Part shown: piece after piece, positions 1 through 7,563 of the stretch
Layout: every line of letters starts with the position of its first letter
Numbering within the stretch: position 1 is the stretch's first letter
Source: Chlorobiota bacterium
GTDB taxonomy: Bacteria > Bacteroidota > Bacteroidia > Bacteroidales > F082
NCBI GenBank assembly: GCA_030618545.1
Contig: JAUXDH010000008.1
Span: forward strand, 1 to 34,287
DNA: 34,287 bases
Direction of reading: 5' to 3'
Made by a program: the position numbers and the translations under genes
The notes under the pieces: model-generated
What the model was told of the DNA's origin: nothing
The model's input: the letters and a program-made list of their open reading frames with translations, nothing else
Databases searched by the model: none

Positions 1-26
1 CGTCAGACCACTTGGAGTGGTCAGAC
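1..26. repeat. Imperfect hairpin at window edge
   Basis: Twelve-base arms, CGTCAGACCACT and AGTGGTCAGACG, flank the loop TGG with one mismatch. It may be the terminator of a gene outside the window or part of a dispersed repeat. There is no T-run directly after it, so a terminator role is uncertain. Confidence 0.4.
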
Positions 27-40
27 GACTATCAAGAATT

Positions 41-80
41 TCTTTGCGAATCTTTGCGGAATCTTTGCGCAGCTTTGCGT
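41..80. repeat. CTTTGCG tandem-like intergenic repeat
   Basis: Four copies of CTTTGCG occur within 40 bases, spaced 10 to 11 bases apart. No coding potential is seen. The same style of short G/C-punctuated repeat recurs in other gaps of this window (1584-1630, 12318-12360, 17938-18000, 22486-22574, 29912-29957), which suggests a dispersed family of non-coding repeats. Confidence 0.55.
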
Positions 81-109
81 AACAGCTTTTCTTATTTTCG
101 CTAAAGTTG

Positions 110-964
110 ATGTCACATAAACAATACCAAACCAAACAACCTCTGTACCAGGTCCTCAGCCTTGACGTAGTACTGGGATCAATAGCCGTTGGTATTTTCG
201 CTGTTAAACTTCTTGCTGTTAAGCCCAACCCGGCCTGGTTTTTCATTCTGGCAGGAGCAGTATGGGTAGTGTATACTCTGGACCACCTTCTGGATGGCCT
301 CAAACACAAAGACAAAAGCCATATTTACAGACACAGGTTTCATTACAAACACAGGAAATCGATCATTTCCGCGATGTTAGCAGTATCCCTTTTCACCATC
401 GGCCTTGCCTTTACTTTTCTTGACAGAAACATATTGGTTTGGGGCATCTACCTTTCCTTATTTGTGATGGGCTATTTCGCCTTGCATTATCTTTCAGGGA
501 AAAGAAACAAATCCTATTTCCAGAAGGAACTGATCATCGCTGCAGTGTATATCGGCGGGATATTTTTGGCGCCCCTGGCCTGGTACGGCGGATTACCGGA
601 TAACGATTTACTAATGATCATCGCCATACTTTTTCTTCTTGTCTGGATAGAAAGCATCACTATTTCCTATTACGACTACGACCTGGACCGGGCAGATAAG
701 CTGGATTCGTTTACCATCGCTTACGGTAAAAAAGGCAGCAGAACATTCGTGATCATCCTTTTGTCGAGTATCATCATTTTACTTGTTTTCTGGTTATTGG
801 CCGGCCAGGATGGGTTGATCAGAGTGGCGGTTTGGATTGAGCTTGTGATGGGTACGCTTTTATTAATACTGCTTCTTTATCCAAATTATTTTGGCAGATA
901 CGGGGTTTTCCGTTGGATAGGTGAAGGTGTATTCCTACTTCCTGCATTTATCATTATTATTTAA
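110..964 (+). CDS. UbiA-like prenyltransferase family membrane protein
   Basis: A 284-residue protein with about eight hydrophobic segments. The first loop has an aspartate motif DHLLDG (DxxxD, near residue 60). A second loop, near residues 190-200, reads YYDYDLDRADK and is followed by the SFTIAYGKKG pattern usual after the second Asp-rich motif of UbiA-type enzymes. UbiA members transfer prenyl chains to aromatic acceptors in the membrane. Here the first motif lacks the usual preceding Asn-Asp and the protein is divergent, so the substrate cannot be named. I chose ATG at 110; a TTG directly before it (107) would add only one residue. It stands alone, with a repeat upstream and a palindrome downstream. 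It is a different protein from CtaB at 16920, which has the canonical motif. Confidence 0.6.
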   Translation: MSHKQYQTKQPLYQVLSLDVVLGSIAVGIFAVKLLAVKPNPAWFFILAGAVWVVYTLDHLLDGLKHKDKSHIYRHRFHYKHRKSIISAMLAVSLFTIGLAFTFLDRNILVWGIYLSLFVMGYFALHYLSGKRNKSYFQKELIIAAVYIGGIFLAPLAWYGGLPDNDLLMIIAILFLLVWIESITISYYDYDLDRADKLDSFTIAYGKKGSRTFVIILLSSIIILLVFWLLAGQDGLIRVAVWIELVMGTLLLILLLYPNYFGRYGVFRWIGEGVFLLPAFIIII

Positions 965-1003
965 CTTAGAGAGTTCAGCAAGGTTGTAACAATTGTCAAA
1001 CTT

Positions 1004-1037
1004 CAACCTATCAGGTTTTGTTTAACCTGATAGGTTG
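1004..1037. repeat. Perfect 14-bp inverted repeat overlapping a promoter
   Basis: CAACCTATCAGGTT and AACCTGATAGGTTG flank a 6-base loop (TTGTTT). It follows the UbiA-like gene by 39 bases and could act as its terminator hairpin, although no T-run follows directly. It also spans the -33 box of the next promoter, so an operator role is possible. Similar AACCTGnnAGGTT palindromes are, from memory, dispersed repeats in Bacteroidota. Confidence 0.7.
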
Positions 1038-1047
1038 ATTACTTTTG
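1017..1047 (+). promoter_or_regulatory. Bacteroidota-type promoter for the FKBP gene
   Basis: TTTG at 1017-1020, a spacer of exactly 19 bases, then TACTTTTG at 1040-1047. This is a full match to the TTTG-N19-TAnnTTTG consensus of the Bacteroidota primary sigma factor. The -33 box sits in the loop and arm of the palindrome at 1004-1037. Confidence 0.6.
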
Positions 1048-1065
1048 CCAATCAAACAATCCCAG

Positions 1066-1515
1066 GTGGAAATAGCAAAGAACAGAACAGCCATACTGTG
1101 TTATAAACTGACGCTGGCAAAAGAGGGAACGGAAATATCTGATATCCCGGAAGACAAGCCGGCAAAGTTCGTCTTTGGGGCCAAGCAGTTGCTTCCTGCT
1201 TTTGAATCAAATCTACTCGGCATGAAAACCGGAGATCAGTTTGATTTTAAGGTCAAAGCCGAAGATGCCTATGGCCCTGCAGATCCTTATGCGGTATTTG
1301 ATGTTCCAAAAGACACTTTTGAAGTTGATGGGAAAACTGATGACAAGATGTTACAGTTAGGGAATACCATCCCGATGACGGACAATGAGGGCAACAAGCA
1401 TATGGGAAGGATCACCAAAGTACTGAGCGATGCCATCACCATGGACTTCAATCATCCGCTGGCAGGAAAGGACCTGCGATTTGTTGGGAAGGTTATTGAA
1501 GTGAAGGAAACTTAA
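1066..1515 (+). CDS. FKBP-type peptidyl-prolyl cis-trans isomerase, SlyD-like
   Basis: A 149-residue cytosolic protein of the SlyD type. FKBP strands flank an inserted chaperone flap: the N-terminal part (residues 1-70) ends in a segment containing AEDAYGP, a well-conserved FKBP/SlyD motif. The insert follows around DKMLQLGNTIPM, and the fold closes with MDFNHPLAGKDLRFVGKV, the signature SlyD ending. It would catalyse proline isomerisation and act as a folding chaperone. I chose GTG at 1066 because it gives MEIAKNRTAILCYKL, the usual family start. An upstream TTG at 1045 lies inside the predicted -7 box and would be at or before the transcription start. There is no His-rich metal-binding tail as in E. 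coli SlyD. Confidence 0.85.
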   Translation: MEIAKNRTAILCYKLTLAKEGTEISDIPEDKPAKFVFGAKQLLPAFESNLLGMKTGDQFDFKVKAEDAYGPADPYAVFDVPKDTFEVDGKTDDKMLQLGNTIPMTDNEGNKHMGRITKVLSDAITMDFNHPLAGKDLRFVGKVIEVKET

Positions 1516-1583
1516 TTTAATTGGAAAATATTTATTTGAAGATGATAAATTCTGGCATTATGACAACAAATAACTTAGTGAAC

Positions 1584-1630
1584 CTTCGTGCCTTCGTGGC
1601 TATGATTTTTTTTGCCACTAAGGCACAAAG
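1584..1630. repeat. Inverted repeat of the CTTCGTG/CACAAAG type
   Basis: Seventeen-base arms (1584-1600 and 1614-1630) pair with two mismatches: CTTCGTGCCTTCGTGGC against GCCACTAAGGCACAAAG. It fills the 221-bp gap between the FKBP gene and the DUF3365 gene. A short reading frame across it (1521-1712) is composed largely of this repeat and is not called as a gene. Confidence 0.65.
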
Positions 1631-1736
1631 ACACCAAGTAAACACAAAGTATTTTGTAATGGAAGTAATTGGGCTTTTGAAATCAATTCATGTTTTTCGG
1701 AAATCACATTAAAGGAAAAAAATAATAATTAAGTCA

Positions 1737-2405
1737 ATGAGATCATTTTATCTATTAATCATAGCAACAGCCTTTGTTTTAACGGCCTGTAATTTTGAAG
1801 GCGCTAAAAAAGAAACACTGGTAAAGAAGGAATATACACCGGTAACGATCACTCCTGATAAGATTACCCGTATCACGTTGAACGATAGCGTCTCACATAT
1901 TCTGCTGGCGCGCGGGAGAAAGATTGCCGGAGCTGCAAAAGTTGCATTGAAAAAAGAACTGCGGAAAGCGATCAAAGAGGGTGGTCTTGAACATGCCGTT
2001 GAATTCTGTTACACCCGTGCAATGGAAATTACCGACTCTATCTCATTAGCGGAACAGGTTATCATCAAAAGACTGGCCAGGAAAAACCGCAACCCCCTGA
2101 ATGAAACCAACGAAGACGAAAGCAATATTTTCAAAGGTTATGTGCTGAACTATATTGGAGGAGCGAACCTGAAATCCATGGTATCCTGGGATGACCTGGG
2201 TAGGCCGGTCTATTTTAATCCTATTATGACTGAAGCAGCATGTTTGAATTGCCATGGAACAGTGGGTCAGGAAGTAAATCCTGAAATAGCAGCAAAGATT
2301 GCTGAGTTGTATCCTGAAGACAAAGCCACCGGTTTTAAGCTGGGAGATATCCGGGGTATGTGGTCGATAACGTTTCCTGAATACATGGTTGTAGCGGCAG
2401 AATAA
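1737..2405 (+). CDS. DUF3365 (Tll0287-like) c-type haem lipoprotein
   Basis: A 222-residue exported protein. The N-terminus is a lipoprotein signal ending in LTAC-N, so Cys18 is the likely lipidated residue. The C-terminal half contains CLNCH (Cys169, Cys172, His173), a c-type haem attachment site, followed by the LGDIRGMWSITFP ending typical of DUF3365. The family is known from the cyanobacterial haem protein Tll0287 and from sensor domains of histidine kinases, with proposed redox or gas-sensing roles; no enzymatic role is established. It lies 26 bases upstream of ccoI, so it may be cotranscribed with the oxidase genes and sense or buffer periplasmic redox state. That role is inference; the family call is firm. 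Confidence 0.8.
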   Translation: MRSFYLLIIATAFVLTACNFEGAKKETLVKKEYTPVTITPDKITRITLNDSVSHILLARGRKIAGAAKVALKKELRKAIKEGGLEHAVEFCYTRAMEITDSISLAEQVIIKRLARKNRNPLNETNEDESNIFKGYVLNYIGGANLKSMVSWDDLGRPVYFNPIMTEAACLNCHGTVGQEVNPEIAAKIAELYPEDKATGFKLGDIRGMWSITFPEYMVVAAE

Positions 2406-2431
2406 AAGGACCTTGTTTTATCTCAGATGGT

Positions 2432-4813
2432 ATGGGAGCAAAATGTGAGCACTGCGGGGAAGATTGCGGAAAGCAGCCGGTTTTACTGGATGAAATGCCC
2501 TTTTGCTGTTACGGTTGTAAAACAGTCTATCAGATCCTCAATGAAAAAAAGCTGGACAAGTATTACGAAATCCGGCCTATGTCAGGCATCCGTATCGAAC
2601 AGCAGGAAATGGGCGACAAGTATGCCTACCTCGACCTGGATGAGATCAAAGAAAAACTGATCAGCTTCTCCGATGGCGGCATCAGCAAGATCGATCTGTT
2701 CATCCCCGTGATCCATTGTGCGTCCTGCATCTGGTTGTTGGAAAACCTGCATACTCTGAATCGGGGAATTATCCAGGCCTATGTAAACTTTCCAAAAAAA
2801 ACCGTTAGCATCACCTTTAAAGACAGCGAGATTTCCTTACGCCAACTGGTTGAATTGCTGGCTTCTATTCACTACATCCCGGATATCACCCTGGATCAAC
2901 TTGATAAGAAAGAAAACAAATCCGGCGACAAAGACCTGCTGATCAAGATTGGCATCGCGGGATTCAGCCTGCTGAATGTGATGCTCTATAACTTCCCGGA
3001 GTACCTTCCCGGTGGCGATCAACTTGGTGACTACTTTACCAATATGTTTGGCTGGCTTAGCCTGGTGGTATCCCTTCCTGTTGTTTTTTATTGCGCAAGC
3101 GATTACTACCTGTCAGCCATTAAAGGCCTCAGGCATCGGATGGTGAACATAGATGTGCCGATAACCCTTGGAATATTTACCCTTTTCGGGCAAAGCGCCT
3201 TTGATATCATCAGTGGTTCAGGTGTGGGATTCTTTGATTCACTCGTCGGACTGGTATTCTTTTTATTGGTAGGTAAATGGTACCAGGGCAAAACCTACCA
3301 GGCGCTCTCTTTTGAACGTGATTACAAATCATATTTTCCGGTTGCGGTAACCACCCTGAAAGAAGATAAGGAAGTACACATTCCTCTCGAAAAAGTAAAA
3401 CCCAAAGATCTGATCCTGATCAGGAACCAGGAGCTTGTTCCGGTGGATTCAAAGATTCTTAAGGGCCAGGCCAATATTGATTATTCTTTTGTCACGGGAG
3501 AGTCTATGCCTGTACCTAAAAAAACAGGCAATTCTGTTTTCGCCGGTGGCCGCCAGGTTGGTGGGACCATCAGGCTTGAAGTGTTAAAAGAAGTAGAGCA
3601 AAGTTACCTTACACAGTTGTGGAACCAGAGCAGCGACCGAAAAGATGAAAAATCAGGATTGAAAACGATCATCAACAGGGTGAGTGAATATTTCACTGTG
3701 ATCATCCTGTTCATCGCTCTTGCCGCGGCAGTTTATTGGATCATCAACGATCCTTCCCTTGCCGTGTTTGCATTTACTTCTGTGCTCATCATCGCATGTC
3801 CCTGCGCGCTTGCACTGACAGTCCCCTTTACTTTTGGCAGCACCATGCGTGTATTTGGCAGAAGTGGCTTTTATATTAAAAATACCGGGGTGATAGAGAA
3901 TCTGAATAAGACAGATGTCGCTGTATTTGATAAAACCGGAACGCTAACCCTCAACAGGTCGATGAATGTTGTGTTTGAAGGCGACACTTTGAACCACAAA
4001 GAGAAGGTGTTGATTAAATCACTGGCAGCCAACTCTAGTCACCCCCTCAGCTCCACCATTGCCTCCCACATCGATGTGGATGAGAAACTGGAGATAGAAG
4101 GTTTCCGTGAAATACCTGCAATGGGAATTACCGGACGGATGAACGGCACCACCATCAACATGGGTTCAAAAAAGTTTGTGATGGGGAAAGAGGACGACCG
4201 GCCCGGGACTACCAATGTGTATGTTTATATCGGGGATAAAGTGAAAGGTTTTTTCAGGATAGAAAACAGCTACCGCCAGGGTCTGGATGAGGTAATCACC
4301 AATATGAAAGGAAAGTTCGACCTCCATCTTTTATCCGGTGACAATGATGCTGAACGCGAAAACCTGGAGCCCATTTTTGGAAAGAAAGCCAGCCTGCTTT
4401 TCAACCAGAGCCCGACAGATAAAATGGAATTTATCAACAATCTGAGAAAAGACAACAGGCACGTGTTAATGATAGGTGATGGTTTGAACGATGCCGGAGC
4501 GCTGATGAAAAGCCAGGTGGGTATTACTGTCGCGGACGATATTTACAGCTTCTCCCCTGCCTGTGACGGCATCATTGAATCTACGAAGTTCGGCAAGCTT
4601 TATGACTTCATCAGTTTTACGAATGTCTCCATGACTGTGGTGAAGATCAGCTTTGTCATCTCTTTCTTATACAATGTGATTGGTATCTATTTTGCTGTTC
4701 AGGGTACACTTTCGCCGCTTATCGCCGCAATCCTCATGCCAATCAGTTCGATCAGCGTGGTAGCCTTTGCCACTTTTGCCATTAACCTGATGGCAAGGAA
4801 AAGGCTTAATTAA
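2432..4813 (+). CDS. ccoI: Copper-translocating P1B-type ATPase for cbb3 oxidase assembly
   Basis: A 793-residue membrane pump. In order: an N-terminal Cys-rich metal-binding domain (CEHCGEDCG, then FCCYGCKTVY, residues 4-33); an HMA-like domain with the metal site CASC (near residue 95); transmembrane helices; the actuator motif TGES; the ion-binding CPC motif (Cys456-Pro-Cys458); the phosphorylation site DKTGTLT (Asp500); the P1B-specific SHPLSS; and the hinge GDGLNDAGA. CcoI/FixI-type pumps move Cu(I) across the inner membrane for insertion into the CuB site of cbb3 oxidase. The Cys-rich N-terminal domain and the position just before ccoS and ccoNO point to CcoI rather than a detoxifying CopA. 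The start is ATG at 2432, 26 bases after the DUF3365 gene. Length and motifs are complete. Confidence 0.93.
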   Translation: MGAKCEHCGEDCGKQPVLLDEMPFCCYGCKTVYQILNEKKLDKYYEIRPMSGIRIEQQEMGDKYAYLDLDEIKEKLISFSDGGISKIDLFIPVIHCASCIWLLENLHTLNRGIIQAYVNFPKKTVSITFKDSEISLRQLVELLASIHYIPDITLDQLDKKENKSGDKDLLIKIGIAGFSLLNVMLYNFPEYLPGGDQLGDYFTNMFGWLSLVVSLPVVFYCASDYYLSAIKGLRHRMVNIDVPITLGIFTLFGQSAFDIISGSGVGFFDSLVGLVFFLLVGKWYQGKTYQALSFERDYKSYFPVAVTTLKEDKEVHIPLEKVKPKDLILIRNQELVPVDSKILKGQANIDYSFVTGESMPVPKKTGNSVFAGGRQVGGTIRLEVLKEVEQSYLTQLWNQSSDRKDEKSGLKTIINRVSEYFTVIILFIALAAAVYWIINDPSLAVFAFTSVLIIACPCALALTVPFTFGSTMRVFGRSGFYIKNTGVIENLNKTDVAVFDKTGTLTLNRSMNVVFEGDTLNHKEKVLIKSLAANSSHPLSSTIASHIDVDEKLEIEGFREIPAMGITGRMNGTTINMGSKKFVMGKEDDRPGTTNVYVYIGDKVKGFFRIENSYRQGLDEVITNMKGKFDLHLLSGDNDAERENLEPIFGKKASLLFNQSPTDKMEFINNLRKDNRHVLMIGDGLNDAGALMKSQVGITVADDIYSFSPACDGIIESTKFGKLYDFISFTNVSMTVVKISFVISFLYNVIGIYFAVQGTLSPLIAAILMPISSISVVAFATFAINLMARKRLN

Positions 4814-4835
4814 TATCTGAATTCCAGCCGGCAGA

Positions 4836-4867
4836 AAGCTTATTTAGACTCATTCTCAAATAAGCTT
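4836..4867. promoter_or_regulatory. Perfect inverted repeat just upstream of the cco promoter
   Basis: AAGCTTATTT (4836-4845) and AAATAAGCTT (4858-4867) flank 12 bases. It lies between ccoI and the predicted promoter of ccoS-ccoNO, ending 6 bases before the -33 box. No T-run follows, which argues against a classical terminator. A binding site for a regulator of the oxidase operon is possible. It does not match the FNR consensus. Confidence 0.45.
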
Positions 4868-4873
4868 CACATC

Positions 4874-4902
4874 TTGATTCTTATGTATTTTTAGTAAATT
4901 TG
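4874..4902 (+). promoter_or_regulatory. Likely promoter of ccoS-ccoNO-ccoQ-ccoP
   Basis: TTG at 4874-4876, 18 bases, then TAAATTTG at 4895-4902. This matches TAnnTTTG and is close to the usual spacing. The first downstream gene starts at 4937. Confidence 0.5.
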
Positions 4903-4936
4903 AGCTGCTCTAAAAACCAACAATTCGACCTCTTAA

Positions 4937-5113
4937 ATGTCTGTAATTATCTTTCTCATTATCCTTGGTATTCTCGTTGCAGGAGGCTTCCTGGCCGGGT
5001 TTATCTGGGCGGTGAAAAGCGGTCAGTATGATGACACCGAATCTCCGGCCATCCGGATGCTTTTCGATGATGCTGTTCCCGTTAAAAAAAAAATGGTGAC
5101 GAAGAAAAAATAG
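4937..5113 (+). CDS. ccoS: cbb3-type oxidase assembly protein CcoS
   Basis: A 58-residue protein. It has one N-terminal membrane helix (SVIIFLIILGILVAGGFLAG), then FIWAVKSGQYDDTESPAIRM, the conserved CcoS pattern (aromatic-W-x-VK-x-GQ-[YF]-DD), then a short basic tail. CcoS is needed for cofactor insertion into cbb3 oxidase. It lies between ccoI and ccoNO, as expected. The oddity is an A10 run at codons 50-53: in the frame given the protein ends KKKMVTKKK at 5113, but a -1 shift on that run gives a 30-residue charged tail ending at 5169, just before ccoNO. A sequencing slip, a real slippage site or a true short tail are all possible. Confidence 0.88.
   Translation: MSVIIFLIILGILVAGGFLAGFIWAVKSGQYDDTESPAIRMLFDDAVPVKKKMVTKKK
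5084..5093 (+). other. A10 homopolymer, possible slippage site in ccoS
   Basis: Ten consecutive A residues follow the GTT of codon 49. In the annotated frame, translation ends 18 bases after the run, at 5113. With one extra A (or a -1 shift) the reading continues as NGDEEKIEEDSRKEKPE and further to a TAA at 5167-5169. That tail is rich in Glu and Lys, as the soluble tails of many CcoS proteins are. Confidence 0.6.
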
Positions 5114-5183
5114 AAGAAGATTCCCGGAAGGAAAAACCAGAAAACAACAATGAAATCAAAACAAATTAAATAATCAAAAGCTT

Positions 5184-7331
5184 ATGGAATTAGAAAAGTT
5201 TACGTACGACAACAAGCTATCCAAAATGTTTCTTTTTGCAACGATCCTTTGGGGCATAGTTGCCATGTTAGTTGGCTTGACAATAGCATTTGAGTTGATA
5301 TTTCCTAACATGAGCGACGGAATATCATGGTTGTCGTTTGGCCGCTTAAGGCCATTGCATACAAATGGCGCTATTTTCGCTTTTGTTGGGAATGGGATTT
5401 TCCTTGCTGTTTATTACTCTACCCCCAGGCTATTAAAAACACCGATGTTTAGTAAAGCATTGGGTTGCATACATTTCTGGGGATGGCAATTGATTATTGT
5501 TCTGGCTGCAATCTCTTTCCCTTTAGGATTTACACAATCGAAAGAATACGCGGAATTGATTTGGCCCATTGACGTATTGGTAGTAATAATATGGGTCGTC
5601 TTCGGGCTTAACATGATGATGACAATTGTTAAGCGCAGGACCAAACACATTTACGTTGCCATCTGGTTTTATATTGCAACCTGGGTAACAGTGGCAGTTT
5701 TATACATTGTAAATAACCTGCAATTGCCTACGTCATTTTTGCATAGTTATCCTGTTTATGCCGGTATTCAGGATGCACTGGTACAATGGTGGTACGGACA
5801 TAATGCAGTTGCATTCTTCCTTACAACGCCTATCCTTGGAATGATGTATTACTTCATTCCAAAAGCGGCGAACCGTCCTGTTTATTCCTACAAACTATCA
5901 ATTATTCACTTCTGGGCATTGATCTTCCTGTATATCTGGGCAGGCCCTCACCATTTGCTTTATTCATCTTTGCCTGACTGGGTACAAGCGCTTGGTGTTG
6001 TTTTCTCTATCATGCTGATTGCCCCGTCATGGGGCGGCATGATCAATGGTTTGTTAACATTGAGAGGAGCCTGGGACAAAGTTCGTGAAGATCCGGTATT
6101 GAAAATGTTTGTGGTTGGTGTAACTGCTTACGGCATGGCAACATTTGAAGGACCAATGCTTGCCCTGAAATCAGTCAATGCGTTAAGCCACTTCACCGAC
6201 TGGACCATCGCACACGTTCATATTGGAACGCTGGGCTGGAACAGCATGCTAAACTTTGGGATGATTTACTGGCTAGTGCCACGCCTTTTCAAAACAAAAT
6301 TATGGTCAGTCAAAATGGCCAATACTCACTTCTGGATTGCAACACTGGGAATGTTGTTCTTCGCGGTTCCATTATATTTTGCAGGGTTTACCCAGGCATT
6401 GATGTGGAAACAATTCACCGAAGAAGGCTACCTTTCTTATCCTAACTTCCTTGAAACGGTAACACAGATACTTCCGATGTATTATCTCCGCGCATTCGGC
6501 GGAACGCTTTACATCACCGGTGCCATTCTGTTTGTTATTAATATATGGAAAACTGCTTCTGCCGGTAAATTCACAAGATATGAAGAAGATCAGGCTCCGG
6601 CCAAACCTGCTCCCAAAGCAGGTGAAGGGTGGCACAGGAAATTAGAAGGAAGACCTTTACAACTCACTGTTGTAGCATTAGTTGTTATTTTGATTGGAGG
6701 TTTGGTTGAGATCATTCCTATGTATCTTGTAAAAACCAACGTGCCAACAATAGCAAACGTACAGCCGTTAACCCCACTTGAACTGGAAGGACGGGATATT
6801 TACATCAGGGAAGGCTGTTATACGTGTCACTCACAGATGATCAGGCCATTCAGGAGCGAGGTTGAGCGTTATGGTGAATACACAAAATCAGGAGAAGGAG
6901 TGTATGATCATCCATTCCTGTACGGATCCAAACGTACCGGGCCGGACCTTGCGCGTGAAGGTGTTAAAACCCTGCCAAATTATAAGCCCGATTCGTGGCA
7001 TTACAGCCACATGATCGATCCGCAAAAATTAAATGCAGAATCCATCATGCCTCCTTACCCATGGTTAGCCGAAAGAGACCTTGACGTTTCTAACCTCGAA
7101 TCAAAGATTGATGTTCTGGAAAGATTAGGTGTTCCTTATAATGACTATTTGAAAGGACAGGATCCTATAGCACATTTAAACGATCAGGCCACAAAAATTG
7201 CTGCCGGTTTGCGCTCCGGAGGAATCGAGGTACAGGATAACAAAGAAATCATCGCGATGATCGCATATTTGCAACGCCTGGGTACCGACCTGTACAATGG
7301 TAATACACAAGCACAATTAAATAGCAAATAA
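5184..7331 (+). CDS. ccoNO: cbb3-type cytochrome c oxidase, fused subunits I and II (CcoN-CcoO)
   Basis: A 715-residue fusion. Residues 1-470 are CcoN, the catalytic subunit with about 12 helices: low-spin haem ligand His59 (RPLHTNGA), CuB ligand His206 (WWYGHNAV), CuB ligands His256-His257 with the catalytic Tyr250 six residues before (YIWAGPHH), and haem ligands in AHVHIGTLGWN (His344, His346). Residues 495-515 form the CcoO anchor helix. The periplasmic domain carries one c-haem in EGCYTCHSQM (Cys545, Cys548, His549), followed by MIRPFRSE and YGSKRTGPDLARE, both typical of CcoO. The enzyme reduces oxygen at low concentration and pumps protons. The N-O fusion is usual in Bacteroidota. All key residues are present. 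Confidence 0.95.
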   Translation: MELEKFTYDNKLSKMFLFATILWGIVAMLVGLTIAFELIFPNMSDGISWLSFGRLRPLHTNGAIFAFVGNGIFLAVYYSTPRLLKTPMFSKALGCIHFWGWQLIIVLAAISFPLGFTQSKEYAELIWPIDVLVVIIWVVFGLNMMMTIVKRRTKHIYVAIWFYIATWVTVAVLYIVNNLQLPTSFLHSYPVYAGIQDALVQWWYGHNAVAFFLTTPILGMMYYFIPKAANRPVYSYKLSIIHFWALIFLYIWAGPHHLLYSSLPDWVQALGVVFSIMLIAPSWGGMINGLLTLRGAWDKVREDPVLKMFVVGVTAYGMATFEGPMLALKSVNALSHFTDWTIAHVHIGTLGWNSMLNFGMIYWLVPRLFKTKLWSVKMANTHFWIATLGMLFFAVPLYFAGFTQALMWKQFTEEGYLSYPNFLETVTQILPMYYLRAFGGTLYITGAILFVINIWKTASAGKFTRYEEDQAPAKPAPKAGEGWHRKLEGRPLQLTVVALVVILIGGLVEIIPMYLVKTNVPTIANVQPLTPLELEGRDIYIREGCYTCHSQMIRPFRSEVERYGEYTKSGEGVYDHPFLYGSKRTGPDLAREGVKTLPNYKPDSWHYSHMIDPQKLNAESIMPPYPWLAERDLDVSNLESKIDVLERLGVPYNDYLKGQDPIAHLNDQATKIAAGLRSGGIEVQDNKEIIAMIAYLQRLGTDLYNGNTQAQLNSK

Positions 7332-7343
7332 TTCTTTAACAGC

Positions 7344-7553
7344 ATGAAGATCGTTATCAATACACTGGAGCAAATTGATGGAATAGAAATCTATCCCATC
7401 ATTTCGTTAATCATATTTTTCACTGTGTTTGCAGTTACTATTTACCTGGCATTAACTGCCGACAAATCATATATCGATGAAATGAAGAATATGCCGTTTG
7501 ACAATAACAACGATTTTCAATTAGATAACAATAACGAAAAAGTAAATCAATAA
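7344..7553 (+). CDS. ccoQ: cbb3-type oxidase small subunit, CcoQ-like
   Basis: A 69-residue protein with one membrane helix (residues 17-38) and a short hydrophilic, Asn-rich tail. Its position between ccoNO (12-base gap) and ccoP (10-base gap), its size and its topology identify it as the CcoQ/FixQ equivalent, which stabilises the cbb3 complex. Sequence conservation of this family is too low to be decisive on its own. Confidence 0.75.
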   Translation: MKIVINTLEQIDGIEIYPIISLIIFFTVFAVTIYLALTADKSYIDEMKNMPFDNNNDFQLDNNNEKVNQ

Positions 7554-7563
7554 ATCTGGAAAT

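Noticed and set aside
1045-1065. TTG start for the FKBP gene, seven residues longer
   Set aside because: The codon lies inside the predicted -7 box, and the extra residues do not fit the family start.
1521-1712. 63-residue reading frame after the FKBP gene
   Set aside because: It is made largely of the 17-base-arm inverted repeat at 1584-1630 and has no recognisable protein pattern.
4871-4890. FNR-like site (TTGAT...) before the cco promoter
   Set aside because: Only the left half TTGAT is present; the right half does not match ATCAA.
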